This document shows positions 45,257 through 55,181 of a stretch of DNA of 64,000 bases, in pieces. A model generated the notes under the pieces. That model had not been told where the DNA came from and made no database searches. It worked only from the letters and a program-made list of their open reading frames with translations. A program made the position numbers and the translations under genes. Numbering within the stretch: position 1 is the first letter of the stretch; every line of letters starts with the position of its first letter. This DNA is from Thalassospira profundimaris (lineage in GTDB: Bacteria; Pseudomonadota; Alphaproteobacteria; Rhodospirillales; Thalassospiraceae), in contig NZ_JPWH01000014.1 of the NCBI RefSeq assembly GCF_003326755.1, positions 1 through 64,000 of the forward strand, written 5' to 3'.

Positions 45257-46195
45257 ATGGGAACCAAGGGTAAATTCATATTGGCAGTGATGCCGTTAGC
45301 ACTGCTGAGCTTTACGTTACCGGCACCGGCACAAACCAGTACAGTGCCGATGGGGCATACGGAGACAATCCAACCCGCCGCGAAAGCCACACAGGCCGCG
45401 CCCCCTTACTTTTCCCCCGACAGCATTGCCAAGGTTCGCCCGATCCCCACTCCGCCTGTTATAGCCGTCAGACGACAGGGACCCAATGCAGAAAAATGCA
45501 CAAAACTGCGCGCCAGCGGTGCGGGCGGGTGGGAGCCGGTCACATATCTGGATAACCGAAAAGTCGCGCGGGGTGTTGCGGTTGATATTTTGCAGGAATT
45601 TGCGGGCCAGAATCGGCTTGAAGCAGAGATTGATCTGAGCATTCCGTGGAATCGGGGCATGTTGATGTTGGCAAATGGCGAGATTGACGTCATGGCCGGG
45701 GCCTATTTTACCCAGGAACGCGACACAAAATTTCTTTATTCCCGGCCTTTTGCCTCTGACGACGTTATGGTATTTCAAAATGCCAATCACACCTTTAAGG
45801 TTAAAGAGGTGGGTGATTTGATCCATCGTCGCGGGGCCCGGCCCCAGGGCGGCAGTTATGGTGATTTTCTCGATGACTATGCGACGGATTATCTCGATAT
45901 TATTTTCTCGCCCACCGGCAACCGCATTCTTGATTTATTGATCAATCAGCGCGTCGATTACGTGATGCTGGGGCGATATGACGGGTTGGCAAATATCGCC
46001 AATGACAGGATTGGCCGTCAAATCCACATGGTTGAAATGCCACTGGTCAAAAATCCTGTCATGTTCATGTTTTCACGCAAATCACCCTGTCTGGAACTCG
46101 TGCCGCAGCTTAACCACTTTATCACCGAGCTGGAAAAAACGGGTCGTTTGATGGAGATGACCAAAATCCATCTACCCGCCGTGCCGCAAAACTGA
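45257..46195 (+). CDS. periplasmic family 3 solute-binding-like protein
   Basis: This 312-aa exported protein has a signal peptide (FILAVMPLALLSFTLPAPAQ). A proline/alanine-rich linker of about 50 residues leads into a bacterial extracellular solute-binding (family 3) domain (WEPVTYLDNRKVARGVAVDIL, MLANGEIDVMAGAYFTQER). No transporter genes adjoin it, so it may be an orphan sensor-type or amino-acid binding protein. It has normal host-like composition. TAAGGA precedes the ATG. Confidence 0.72.
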   Translation: MGTKGKFILAVMPLALLSFTLPAPAQTSTVPMGHTETIQPAAKATQAAPPYFSPDSIAKVRPIPTPPVIAVRRQGPNAEKCTKLRASGAGGWEPVTYLDNRKVARGVAVDILQEFAGQNRLEAEIDLSIPWNRGMLMLANGEIDVMAGAYFTQERDTKFLYSRPFASDDVMVFQNANHTFKVKEVGDLIHRRGARPQGGSYGDFLDDYATDYLDIIFSPTGNRILDLLINQRVDYVMLGRYDGLANIANDRIGRQIHMVEMPLVKNPVMFMFSRKSPCLELVPQLNHFITELEKTGRLMEMTKIHLPAVPQN

Positions 46196-46210
46196 CCGCA
46201 TTGGACCCCA

Positions 46211-46243
46211 CAAAAAAAGCGGGCCACCCAAAAGGCGGCCCGG
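46211..46243 (-). terminator. terminator of the M20 hydrolase gene
   Basis: On the minus strand a GGGCC/GGCCC-type hairpin (46243-46219) is followed by TTTTTTT (46218-46212). It lies about 50 bp after the stop codon of the M20 hydrolase. Confidence 0.82.
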
Positions 46244-46291
46244 AGGTAACAGTTTCACCAAATCAATCGGCTTCGTCCTGAAAACACTGTG

Positions 46292-47569
46292 TCAGGCGAC
46301 GGTTTCCGCCGGTTTTTCATCCGCCTTCGCCAGCACGGCATCCAGCAGCACCTGCCCGCCCGCATCTGACCAGTGTTTATGGACTTCCTCGATCTCGTTA
46401 TGGGAAATGCCATCCACACAGGGAATGAAGATCATCGCGGTAGGTGTGACCTTGGCAAGATAGCAGGCATCATGCCCGGCACCGGAAACGATTTCACGGG
46501 CCTTATACCCACCGCGTTCCGCCCCCTTGCGCACGGCATCCACACAGGCCGGGTCAAACGGCACCGGCGCGTAATAGAAAATCTGCTCAAATTCGCATTC
46601 AAGGCCGATGCCGGATTTAATCTCCTCCACCCCTTTGCGAAGGGCGGCATCCATATCGGCCAGAACGGCATCATCGGGGTGACGGAAATCGACCGTCAGG
46701 AACACACGACCGGGGATCACATTGCGCGAATTGGGGTGGATCTGCATCATGCCCACCGTGGCACAGGCCAGCGGCCCGCGATCAAGGCCAATTTTATTGA
46801 CCAGTTCAATAATGCGTGCAGCCCCCAACAGCGCATCCTTGCGCGAGGTCATCGGGGTCGGTCCGGCATGGGCCTCCACCCCGGTCAGGGTGATTTCATA
46901 CCAGCGTTGACCTTGCGCATCGGTGACAATGCCAATATCCATGCCTTCATCTTCCAGGATCGGCCCCTGTTCGATATGGGCTTCAAAATAGGCCCCCATC
47001 GGATGGGCATCAATCGTGGCCTCGTCATCGCCCATATAGCCGATGCGCTGAAGTTCCTCGCCCATTGTTTTGCCATCAACATCGGCGCGGGAATGGCCGT
47101 ATTCCAGGTCAAACACCTTGGCAAACACGCCCGATGCCACCATTGCCGGGGCAAAGCGCGATCCTTCCTCGTTGGTCCAGCACACAACCTCCACCGGGGC
47201 TTCGGTTTCATATTTGGCATCATTCAGGGTGCGGATCACTTCCAACCCGCTTAACACCCCATAAACACCATCATATTTGCCGCCGGTCGGCTGGCTATCG
47301 AGGTGGCTTCCGGCAACAATTGGTGGCAGGTCGGGGTTTTTGCCTTCGCGACGGGCAAAGATATTGCCCATCTTGTCAATCCGGATCGAACAGCCTTCGT
47401 CCTTGCACCATTTGATGAACAAATCACGGCTTTCCCGGTCCAGATCGGTCAGGGCCAGGCGGCAGACCCCATCCTTGGCGGTTTTGCCGATTTTCGCCAT
47501 TTCCATCAGGCTGTCCCAAAGGCGGTCGCCATTGATGTTCAGGTTCCGGGCGGTTGACGCAGCAGTCAT
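46292..47569 (-). CDS. M20-family Zn-dependent N-carbamoyl amidohydrolase (beta-ureidopropionase type)
   Basis: This 425-aa amidase of the allantoate amidohydrolase/N-carbamoyl-amino-acid hydrolase group has metal-site motifs GSHLDSQPTGGKYDGVYG, CWTNEEGSRF and IEQGPILE, with PTPMTSRKDAL in the dimerisation lid. It sits 70 bp after preA in the same direction, so hydrolysis of N-carbamoyl-beta-alanine is the likely role. This makes it a second, unrelated enzyme for the same step as the nitrilase at 37.6-38.4 kb. An alternative is another ureido acid. Confidence 0.82.
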   Translation of the reverse strand: MTAASTARNLNINGDRLWDSLMEMAKIGKTAKDGVCRLALTDLDRESRDLFIKWCKDEGCSIRIDKMGNIFARREGKNPDLPPIVAGSHLDSQPTGGKYDGVYGVLSGLEVIRTLNDAKYETEAPVEVVCWTNEEGSRFAPAMVASGVFAKVFDLEYGHSRADVDGKTMGEELQRIGYMGDDEATIDAHPMGAYFEAHIEQGPILEDEGMDIGIVTDAQGQRWYEITLTGVEAHAGPTPMTSRKDALLGAARIIELVNKIGLDRGPLACATVGMMQIHPNSRNVIPGRVFLTVDFRHPDDAVLADMDAALRKGVEEIKSGIGLECEFEQIFYYAPVPFDPACVDAVRKGAERGGYKAREIVSGAGHDACYLAKVTPTAMIFIPCVDGISHNEIEEVHKHWSDAGGQVLLDAVLAKADEKPAETVA

Positions 47570-47638
47570 TAATCAAAGTCCTTTCATATGTGGGGCATAT
47601 AAATGCACATAAATGCACAATTTGCGGGGCTGCTGCGC

Positions 47639-48916
47639 CTATTCGGCGGCGTCACGCATCGGGTTGAGCGGATGTTGCGGCCAGGTCATATAGGGCTTGT
47701 CGGTTCTGACAGGCTCCATCGTGATGCAGTCAGGCACCGGGCAAATGTGGTAACACAGGTTACAACCCACACATTCCTCGTCAATCACGACAAATTCCTT
47801 GCCGCCTTCGGGCTTGGCATTCATGGCAATCGCCTGGTGGGATGTATCTTCACAGGCAATATGGCAGCGTCCGCATTCGATACATTTATCCGGGTCGATT
47901 ACGGCCTTGGTATCGAAATTCATATTGAGTTCGTTCCAGTTCGCCACCTGCGGCACCGCCTTGCGGGTGAACTGCTCGACACTGCTATAACCCTGGTCAT
48001 CCATCCATTGCGACATGCCGTCGATCAAATCATCGACAACGCGGAAACCATAAATCATTGCCGCCGTACAGACCTGCACCGCATTGGCGCCGAGCGCCAT
48101 GAACTCGGCAGCGTCTTTCCAGGTGGTAATGCCGCCAATGCCGGAAATTTCCAGCGCCCGGGTTTCCGGGGTGCGGGCAATTTCGGCCACCATATTCAGT
48201 GCAATCGGCTTGACCGCCGACCCGCAATAGCCCCCGTGGGTTCCTTTGCCATCGACCATCGGCTCAGGCACCATCTTATCAAGATCGACCGAAATGATGG
48301 AATTTACCGTGTTAATCAGCGAAACCGCATCCGCCCCGCCCTTAAGCGCGGCCTCGGCCGACCACAGGATATTGGTGATATTGGGCGTCAGCTTGGTGAA
48401 AACGGGAATATCGACCGCTTCCTTGACCCAGCGTGTCACCTGCTCCACCATTTCCGGCACCTGACCAATGGCGGAACCCATGCCGCGTTCGCACATGCCA
48501 TGCGGGCAGCCCAAATTCAGCTCAATGCCGTGTACACCACTTTCGGCAATCTGCTGGGCCAAATCCTTCCAGGCGCGTTCTTCAATCGGCGCCATCATGG
48601 AGCCGATAATCACGTGATCGGGCCATTCCTGGCGGCATTCGCGAATTTCCTGAAGGTTGAGCGCCAGCGGGCGGTCGGAAATCAGTTCGATATTGTTAAT
48701 ACCCAAAAGACGACGGTTCTGATCATGATGCGCGCCATAGCGGGACGAGACATTGACCACGGGCGGGTCAATACCCAGCGTTTTCCAAACAACCCCGCCC
48801 CAACCGGCCTGAAAGGCGCGCACGACATTGTATTTTTTGTCCGTTGGCGGTGCGGATGCCAGCCAGAACGGGTTAAGGCTATCAATACCGGCAATTTTGC
48901 AGCTTAAATCAGCCAT
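47639..48916 (-). CDS. preA: dihydropyrimidine dehydrogenase, catalytic subunit
   Basis: This 425-aa subunit of NAD-dependent dihydropyrimidine dehydrogenase has an N-terminal TIM barrel with FMN and substrate segments (ELNLGCPHGMCERGMGSAIG with the catalytic Cys, GIGGITTWKDA). A C-terminal double ferredoxin domain follows (CIECGRCHIACEDT and CVGCNLCYHICPV). With PreT it reduces uracil and thymine, the first step of the pathway. It follows preT by 26 bp. Confidence 0.92.
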   Translation of the reverse strand: MADLSCKIAGIDSLNPFWLASAPPTDKKYNVVRAFQAGWGGVVWKTLGIDPPVVNVSSRYGAHHDQNRRLLGINNIELISDRPLALNLQEIRECRQEWPDHVIIGSMMAPIEERAWKDLAQQIAESGVHGIELNLGCPHGMCERGMGSAIGQVPEMVEQVTRWVKEAVDIPVFTKLTPNITNILWSAEAALKGGADAVSLINTVNSIISVDLDKMVPEPMVDGKGTHGGYCGSAVKPIALNMVAEIARTPETRALEISGIGGITTWKDAAEFMALGANAVQVCTAAMIYGFRVVDDLIDGMSQWMDDQGYSSVEQFTRKAVPQVANWNELNMNFDTKAVIDPDKCIECGRCHIACEDTSHQAIAMNAKPEGGKEFVVIDEECVGCNLCYHICPVPDCITMEPVRTDKPYMTWPQHPLNPMRDAAE

Positions 48917-48942
48917 GTTCTCTCTCCTTGGCGGGCGCGGGC

Positions 48943-50289
48943 TCAGGCGTTTTTCAAAAAGGCATCAATGGCGATGGCGGCACATTTGCCGTCCTCGACC
49001 GATTGCACGGTCAAATCCTCGCCGCTTTTGATGCAGTCCCCACCGGCAAAAATGCCTGCCGCCGTCGTCTGGTAATTTTCATCCACCACAATCTTGCCCC
49101 CGGCAATTTCCATCCCGGCCAGATCATCGGTTTTGATCTTCTGACCAATCGCCTTAAGAACCTGATCAGTCTTGACCTCGAATGTCTCGCCGGTGCCCGC
49201 CAGCTTGCCACTGGCATCCAGGGTGGTTTTTTCAAACACCATGCCCATCAGGCGGCCATTGGCCTTGATTTCAACCGGCTTGGCCCAATAACGCACGATG
49301 ACACCATTGATTTTCGCCAGTTCCTGTTCAAATTCGGTGGCGGACATATGTTCGGGACCCCGACGGTAAACCAGAGTTACTTCCTCCGCCCCCAGGCGCT
49401 TGGCCTGCACGGCGGCATCAATCGCGGTATTGCCCCCGCCAATCACCACAACGGAATTGCCAACCGGCATGGTGGATTTGTCACTGGCCTGACGGAGTTT
49501 TTCAATAAAATCAATCGCATCATCAACGCCGCTGGCAGCCTCGCCAGCCAGGCCCAGATTATTGGTGGCACCAAGGCCCACGCCAACAAAAACGGCATCA
49601 AAGGATGATTTGACATCCGCAAGCGTCATATCACGCCCCAGTGCCTTGCCATATTCAATGGTGATCCCGCCGATACCGAGCAGGAATTCAACCTCACGCT
49701 GGGCGAAATCGTTGGTCATTTTGTAGGCGGCAAGGCCATATTCATTCAGGCCACCCGGCTTTGGCTTGGCTTCAAACACCGTCACGTCATGGCCCAGCAT
49801 GGCGGCACGGTGTGCGCAGCTTAACCCGGCGGGACCGGCACCAATCACGGCAATTTTTTTGCCGGTGGCCTCTGCCCGTTTAAACGGATGCGGCAGGTTG
49901 CGCGCCATCAAATGGTCAACGGCGTAGCGTTGCAAACTGCCAATTTCGACGGCTTCATCTTCGGCAACATTGCGGACACAGGCCTGTTCGCAAAGAACCT
50001 CGGTCGGGCAGGCCCGGGCACAGGTGCCGCCCATGATATTGGCCGACAAAATGGTTTTTGCCGCCCCGTCCGGGTTGCCGGTGCTGATTTTGCGAATAAA
50101 ACTTGGAATATCAATCGATGTCGGGCACGCCGTGACACAGGGCGCATCATAACAATACAGGCACCGGTTGCTTTCGGCCATGGCCTGCAAGGTGGAAAAA
50201 GGCGGGTGCAGATCGGAAAAATTGTCGGCAATGGCAACAGCCGACATCTGGCCGGTTTGCAAAGCGGGCTTTGCCTGCTGGGTCGTCAT
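48943..50289 (-). CDS. preT: dihydropyrimidine dehydrogenase, NADH-binding subunit
   Basis: This 448-aa flavoprotein resembles the GltD-like half of mammalian DPD. An N-terminal Fe-S region (CLYCYDAPCVTACPTSIDIP; GGTCARACPTEVLCEQACVR) precedes FAD (IAVIGAGPAGLSCAHRAA) and NAD (VVVIGGGNTAIDAA) binding motifs. It feeds electrons to PreA. Start placed at ATG 50289 with AGGGAG upstream; the 23-codon extension is less likely. A RutR-like box lies about 280 bp upstream. Confidence 0.9.
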   Translation of the reverse strand: MTTQQAKPALQTGQMSAVAIADNFSDLHPPFSTLQAMAESNRCLYCYDAPCVTACPTSIDIPSFIRKISTGNPDGAAKTILSANIMGGTCARACPTEVLCEQACVRNVAEDEAVEIGSLQRYAVDHLMARNLPHPFKRAEATGKKIAVIGAGPAGLSCAHRAAMLGHDVTVFEAKPKPGGLNEYGLAAYKMTNDFAQREVEFLLGIGGITIEYGKALGRDMTLADVKSSFDAVFVGVGLGATNNLGLAGEAASGVDDAIDFIEKLRQASDKSTMPVGNSVVVIGGGNTAIDAAVQAKRLGAEEVTLVYRRGPEHMSATEFEQELAKINGVIVRYWAKPVEIKANGRLMGMVFEKTTLDASGKLAGTGETFEVKTDQVLKAIGQKIKTDDLAGMEIAGGKIVVDENYQTTAAGIFAGGDCIKSGEDLTVQSVEDGKCAAIAIDAFLKNA

Positions 50290-51015
50290 TTCATGTCTCC
50301 CTGCGCTAAAGGCGTCCTCTCCTGCGCCAGCGAGAGACATGCGACAGAAATACAGCATACAGATACATCACGGGCGTTGATGACATGCGCAACGCTGCCA
50401 CCCCTGACATATCCGGCATTTTGTATTCCTGGCGTTTTCCAACAAACCCGCCGCATTTTTTGCGATCAGGGCCGTCGATCCCTTATTTTTATCCCGCCGT
50501 GTTTTTGTCTTTTAACATTGCTGACACGGTCAGGAGCCTCTCTCTGACCTTGATAGCATGATCAATCCTGATCATTTGGTCAAGATTAATTTTACATGGA
50601 AAAAACCCGCTGAAATTTGCGCGAAAAAACAAAAACTTGCAGGAATGTTTCGCCAGCATCCCTGCCGCCGAAATAACCAGACTAAAAATTAATGAAACTT
50701 TCACCGGAACAATCCCTCAACCGGCGCGTTGAGGGCCTAATCTGCCGATGCCAAAGCCCCTGGCAAAACCCGCCAAGAGCGACCCGGCGTGTATTCGGCA
50801 TGATTATCGCGCCAGGCACACCCCGCTTGTCAGGGAGGCAAAGATGATCACGAAGCATAATCCGCCAGAAAATTCACAGCACACCTGCGACCTTGCAGGA
50901 CGCAAGGCCATGACTGTCTTTCCTCTGGCGGTTCCATCTGCACACAAAGTGGACATCGGGCTTTTCCAACACTCTGCGGGCCGCTTTAAAACCCATGATC
51001 AATGGAGCCAAAGCC
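50290..51015 (-). promoter_or_regulatory. divergent control region between preT and uspA
   Basis: About 725 bp holding the promoters of preT (minus) and uspA (plus). The RutR-like box is at 50568-50583. The rest contains only weak, unsupported open frames on both strands. Confidence 0.55.
50568..50583 (-). promoter_or_regulatory. RutR-like operator before preT-preA
   Basis: CTGATCATTTGGTCAA agrees with the RutR consensus TTGACCA-n2-TGGTCAA at 12 of the 14 fixed positions. It lies upstream of the first reductive-pathway enzyme and resembles the box before rutR. Confidence 0.72.
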
Positions 51016-51450
51016 ATGTCCGACCATCCCATTCTTGTCGGGTTTGATGGCACCGATGCGGCACATCGTGCCGTTGAATTTGCCGGATCCCGCGCCGAAG
51101 CCATAGGATGCCCTGTCCATATCGCCTATATCCTTGAATGGTCCCCCTATAGTTTTCTCTCCGCCCAGGAACTTGAAGAACGCCACCAGCGTCGCACCGA
51201 AGAACTCAGCCGGGCGGAAGCCACCCTTAGCCCGGCGCTCGACATTCTGCGCAAACGCGACATCCCGGTCACATACGAAGTTCGCTACGGACATTCGGGC
51301 GAACTGATGTGCCAAATCGCCCAGGAAAAACAGGCCAGCCAAATTGTCATCGGCCGCAAGGGAGGATCGGGTCTTGGTGCCCGTCTGCTGGGCAGCCTGG
51401 CCCTGACCCTTGTTCAGGCGGCCCCCCTGCCTGTTACCGTTGTCCCCTAA
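51016..51450 (+). CDS. universal stress protein, UspA family
   Basis: This protein of about 144 aa has the Usp fold: start HPILVGFDGTDAAHRAVEFA and nucleotide-site motif IVIGRKGGSGLGARLLGSLALTLVQAAPLPVTVVP (a G-2x-G-9x-G-S/T type ATP site). ATP-binding Usps act in stress adaptation. It precedes the symporter gene by 84 bp and may be co-transcribed. Start ATG 51016 with GGAG upstream. Confidence 0.85.
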   Translation: MSDHPILVGFDGTDAAHRAVEFAGSRAEAIGCPVHIAYILEWSPYSFLSAQELEERHQRRTEELSRAEATLSPALDILRKRDIPVTYEVRYGHSGELMCQIAQEKQASQIVIGRKGGSGLGARLLGSLALTLVQAAPLPVTVVP

Positions 51451-51534
51451 ACCCTGCCCATACCGAAATCACAACCTTAAACGGCGCAAAGCCGCAAATA
51501 CGGGAAATAAAAAAGACAAGATCAGGAGCATCTC

Positions 51535-53055
51535 ATGTTTTCAACAAAATGGATTCCCGCCTCGGTGGCGGGTGCGGCCATTTTATCCTTTGCGCCTGTC
51601 GCACAGGCCCAACAGGGCGGTATGGATCAGGTAATTAACGAAACGGTCGCCCCGGTTTCCAATGTGATTGCCGGGGCGATTTTTTACAGCGTATCTTTCG
51701 GAGATGTAGAATTTCCATTGATCGTCGGCTGGCTGGTTCTCGCCGCAAGCATTTTCACCCTTTATTTCGGATTTGTTCAGTTTCGCAAATTCGGCCATGC
51801 AATCTCGCTGGTCAAGGGGGACTATTCCGACCCCAATGACGCCGGCGAAGTCTCGCATTTTCAGGCACTCGCAACCGCGCTTTCAGGCACGGTCGGGCTG
51901 GGCAACATTGCCGGGGTGGCCGTTGCCATTTCCATTGGTGGCCCCGGTGCCACTTTCTGGATGATTTTGGCCGGGCTTTTGGGCATGGCGTCAAAATTTA
52001 CCGAATGTACGCTGGGCGTTAAATTTCGCAATGAATATGCCGATGGCCGCATTTCCGGCGGGCCGATGTATTATTTGTCCAAGGGCCTGAAAGAACAGGG
52101 AAAACCGGGGCTTGGCCGCGTATTGGCCGTTGTGTTTTCCGTTTGCTGTATTGGGGGTGCCGTGGGGGGCGGCAACATGTTTCAGGCCAACCAGGCCTTT
52201 CAGCAAATTGTCAATGTCACCGGCGGCGAGCAAAGCTTTTTTGCCGGAAATGGCTGGTTGTTCGGCCTGGTCATGGCCGCCATTGTCGGGATGGTCATTA
52301 TTGGCGGCATCAAATCGATTGCCAAAGTCACGGAAAAAATCGTGCCCTTCATGGCGGTTATTTACGTTATTTCCGGCCTTGTCATTATTGGCATGAATCT
52401 GGACCATGCCGGGGATGCCATCTATCGCATTTTCAACGGGGCCTTTACCGGGGCCGGGGTTGCCGGTGGTATGGTTGGTGCGCTGATTCAGGGTTTCAAG
52501 CGCGCCGCGTTCTCGAACGAGGCGGGTATTGGCTCTGCCGCCATTGCGCATTCCGCCGTGCGCACCAAGGAACCGATTACCGAGGGCTATGTTGCCCTGC
52601 TGGAACCCTTTATTGATACCGTCGTCATTTGCACCATGACCGCCATTGTCATCACCATTTCCGGCGAGCTGCAAACCGACCTGACCGGTGTCGCCCTGAC
52701 ATCGGCGGCCTATGCCACCGCCTTTAGCTGGTTTCCCATCGTTCTGGCACTGGCGGTTGTGCTGTTTGCCTTTTCCACCATGCTGTCCTGGTCCTATTAC
52801 GGGCTTAAGGCATGGACCTATCTGTTTGGCGAGGGCAAAGGCAAGGAAACGGTTTTCAAGGCCTTTTTCTGCCTGTGTGTCATTATCGGGGCCAGCATGA
52901 ATCTTGGCCCGGTCATCGACTTTTCCGATGCCATGATCTTTGCAATGGCCCTGCCCAATGTGGTTGGCCTGTATTTCCTGATGCCGGTTGTCAAACGCGA
53001 AGCCGCCCAATACTGGCAAAAAATCGAACGGGGCGAGATCAAAAGGGTCAAATGA
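51535..53055 (+). CDS. AGCS-family Na+/alanine (beta-alanine) symporter
   Basis: This 506-aa membrane transporter with about ten segments belongs to the alanine or glycine:cation symporter family. Signatures include [34 protein letters not shown] and [17 protein letters not shown]. The N-terminus has a signal-like hydrophobic segment ending VAQA. The pyrimidine locus suggests beta-alanine as substrate, an inference. CAGGAGCATCTC precedes the ATG. A perfect hairpin follows. Confidence 0.85.
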   Translation: MFSTKWIPASVAGAAILSFAPVAQAQQGGMDQVINETVAPVSNVIAGAIFYSVSFGDVEFPLIVGWLVLAASIFTLYFGFVQFRKFGHAISLVKGDYSDPNDAGEVSHFQALATALSGTVGLGNIAGVAVAISIGGPGATFWMILAGLLGMASKFTECTLGVKFRNEYADGRISGGPMYYLSKGLKEQGKPGLGRVLAVVFSVCCIGGAVGGGNMFQANQAFQQIVNVTGGEQSFFAGNGWLFGLVMAAIVGMVIIGGIKSIAKVTEKIVPFMAVIYVISGLVIIGMNLDHAGDAIYRIFNGAFTGAGVAGGMVGALIQGFKRAAFSNEAGIGSAAIAHSAVRTKEPITEGYVALLEPFIDTVVICTMTAIVITISGELQTDLTGVALTSAAYATAFSWFPIVLALAVVLFAFSTMLSWSYYGLKAWTYLFGEGKGKETVFKAFFCLCVIIGASMNLGPVIDFSDAMIFAMALPNVVGLYFLMPVVKREAAQYWQKIERGEIKRVK

Positions 53056-53081
53056 TCCTGTTTTAACAGCACCGCCAAATC

Positions 53082-53113
53082 AGAACCGGCACCTTGATAA
53101 AGGTGCCGGTTCT
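53082..53113 (+). terminator. hairpin terminator after the symporter gene
   Basis: A perfect 14-bp stem (53082-53095 with 53100-53113) with a GATA loop lies between convergent genes. The U-tract is weak, so it may act with Rho or in both directions. Confidence 0.7.
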
Positions 53114-53128
53114 GTCGTTCCAAACGCC

Positions 53129-54190
53129 TTAGGAGACCACCGGCGGGCTTTGCACATAGGCCAGCAACAGCCGGGCAACGGCCACAAAACTGTCCATATG
53201 CGCCCGTTCATGCCCGTGCGAGGCATCAAGACCAAAACAGATCAGCGCAGCGCGGGTGTCGTATCCGGCTTCCAGGGCGGAGGCCACATCGCTGCGGTAA
53301 AATTTGAACACATCGCGCGAATGTTCAATATCGCTGCTCTTGCATAAATCAATCAAATGATGGTTCAGCTTCCGGTCAAACGGGCCGGACATATCCATCA
53401 TGGCGATGGTGACACCATATTCACAGGTATTTTGTCCCGGCGCATGGGTGCCATTATCCACCGCCACCAACTCGCCCACATCACCATCAAGCACATGCGC
53501 CCCACCCAGGCCAACTTCTTCGGCAATGGTGAAAATCACCCGGCAATTAACCGGCAGGGCAATGCGGTTTTCCTTCACCGCCCTGATCATCGCCAAAACC
53601 GATGCCACCCCCGCCTTGTCATCGAGATGGCGGGACACGACAAAGCCGCTATCGGTAAATTCGGTATTGGTATCAATGGCAATCAAATCGCCAATATTAA
53701 CCCCGATCGCCATCACATCGGTACCATTGGCAACCCGTTCATCCAGGCGGACCTCCACCTGGCTCCAGGCCACCGGCTGGCTGTCAATTTCAGTATTATA
53801 GGTATGGCCCGATGCCTTGTTGGGCACAATCGTGCCGCGCCATTTTTTGCCATCATCGCCATAAACCGTCACCCGCGCCCCTTCGGCAAAGCGCGACGAC
53901 CAATGCCCGACCGACATAATCGCCAGGCGGCCATTATCCTTGATTTCCTTTACCATCGCGCCCAGCGTATCCAGATGCACGGCAACCGCCCGGTCCGGCG
54001 ATTTACGTTCACCGGGCAGCAGGGCACGAATGGCCCCGCGCCGGGTAAGCTCAAATTCAACACCCAGTTTTTCCAGTTCATCGCAAACAAAGGCGACAAT
54101 CTCGTCGGTCATTCCGGTTGGGCTGTGAATTGCCAACATCCGCGCCAAAATATCGGCCAGATAATCGCGATCAATGTGCGGGGCAAACAT
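53129..54190 (-). CDS. M42-family metallopeptidase
   Basis: This 353-aa dinuclear zinc peptidase of the M42 (glutamyl aminopeptidase/endoglucanase-like) family has metal-site segments AVAVHLDTLGAM, SRHLDDKAGVASVLA, FTIAEEVGLGGAH and LDASHGHERAHMDS. It probably trims peptides. M42 relatives also occur in osmoprotectant (NAGGN) loci, but no such synthesis genes are here. It lies 43 bp downstream of the GntR gene in the same direction, at the end of the peptide transporter cluster. Confidence 0.82.
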   Translation of the reverse strand: MFAPHIDRDYLADILARMLAIHSPTGMTDEIVAFVCDELEKLGVEFELTRRGAIRALLPGERKSPDRAVAVHLDTLGAMVKEIKDNGRLAIMSVGHWSSRFAEGARVTVYGDDGKKWRGTIVPNKASGHTYNTEIDSQPVAWSQVEVRLDERVANGTDVMAIGVNIGDLIAIDTNTEFTDSGFVVSRHLDDKAGVASVLAMIRAVKENRIALPVNCRVIFTIAEEVGLGGAHVLDGDVGELVAVDNGTHAPGQNTCEYGVTIAMMDMSGPFDRKLNHHLIDLCKSSDIEHSRDVFKFYRSDVASALEAGYDTRAALICFGLDASHGHERAHMDSFVAVARLLLAYVQSPPVVS

Positions 54191-54233
54191 GGATACTCCT
54201 GTCAGTCAGAAACCGGGACAAATCCCGGTCCGG

Positions 54234-55109
54234 TCAATGTTTGGTGATAATCGCGGATAGCGCCTGCAATTCCGGGCTTAAGGGCTGGTCGGGCGGCACA
54301 TCATTGCTGCCCACCCGCAAAAACCGGCGTTCCACCACCGCTTCCTGTTCTTCCATCAAACGCTGGGCGGCACACATATGCTGGTAAATCATCGCCCGTG
54401 CCGTTTCGCCGTCATTATTTTGCAGGGCGGTAATCAGGCGCAATTGATAATTGCGGCCAACCTCGCGCAGTTCGGTGTTGGGTTCATCGTAAATCTTTTT
54501 GCACACCGTCAAATTCATCAACAGGTCAATCATGAACCGGCACACAAAGGCCAAAAGCGGATTGGGGCAGATATCCACCAGAACCAGATGAAATTCCAGT
54601 TCCTTGATCCGCTGGCGATGCGCTTCCTCGATACTGGCGGGCTGGCGGGCATACCAGGTCATTTTTTCTTCCAGCCGGGCAAAGTCATCCTCGGTCATAT
54701 GACCAATGCAGGCGGCCGCCATTTCGGGTTCCAGCAGGATGCGCAATTCGTAAATATCGCGGATCGACAAATCCTTGAAAAAGAAATAATTCCCCAGCAA
54801 TTCCACCGCCCGCTGTTCGGGAACGCGGTCAATAAATGCCCCGCCGCCCGGCCCGGTGCGGGTGGCAATCAAACCCTGGGTTTCCAGCGATTTAAGGGCT
54901 TCACGCACCGTCCCCTTCGAGGCCCCCAACAGCGAAATCAGCTCTGCCTCCTGCGGCAGGCGCGATCCGGGGCGCAAACGTTTCTGGGCAATATAATCCT
55001 TGATCGCCTCGCTAATCGCTTCGGGGCGTTTACGGTCGCGTTTGCGGGTTTTGTCCAACTTGTCCAGCGCATCCTGCCGGGGTTTGGAAATTATCGGTCG
55101 GTCGGTCAT
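54234..55109 (-). CDS. GntR/FadR-family regulator
   Basis: This 291-aa regulator has an N-terminal winged helix (GSRLPQEAELISLLGASKGTVREALKSLETQGL) and a C-terminal helical FCD ligand domain (RILLEPEMAAACIGHM and later histidines). FCD members bind small carboxylates through a metal. It is the obvious candidate to bind the paired operators in the dppA/DUF1028 divergent region, with a substrate-derived amino acid as possible ligand. Confidence 0.83.
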   Translation of the reverse strand: MTDRPIISKPRQDALDKLDKTRKRDRKRPEAISEAIKDYIAQKRLRPGSRLPQEAELISLLGASKGTVREALKSLETQGLIATRTGPGGGAFIDRVPEQRAVELLGNYFFFKDLSIRDIYELRILLEPEMAAACIGHMTEDDFARLEEKMTWYARQPASIEEAHRQRIKELEFHLVLVDICPNPLLAFVCRFMIDLLMNLTVCKKIYDEPNTELREVGRNYQLRLITALQNNDGETARAMIYQHMCAAQRLMEEQEAVVERRFLRVGSNDVPPDQPLSPELQALSAIITKH

Positions 55110-55181
55110 CCATGCTCCATAGCCGCCAGTGCGACCCGTTTATACCCTGTTCTCACAAAATCCGGTTTTGTCGCTGCCATG

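Noticed and set aside
47603-48907. 434-codon plus-strand frame opposite preA
   Set aside because: It lies opposite a clearly functional preA with Fe-S and FMN motifs. The translated product is low-complexity His/Asn/Gly/Arg-rich sequence typical of antisense frames.
51991-53019. 342-codon minus-strand frame opposite the AGCS symporter
   Set aside because: Antisense of a well-conserved transporter; the product is Gly/Asn/His-rich without domains.
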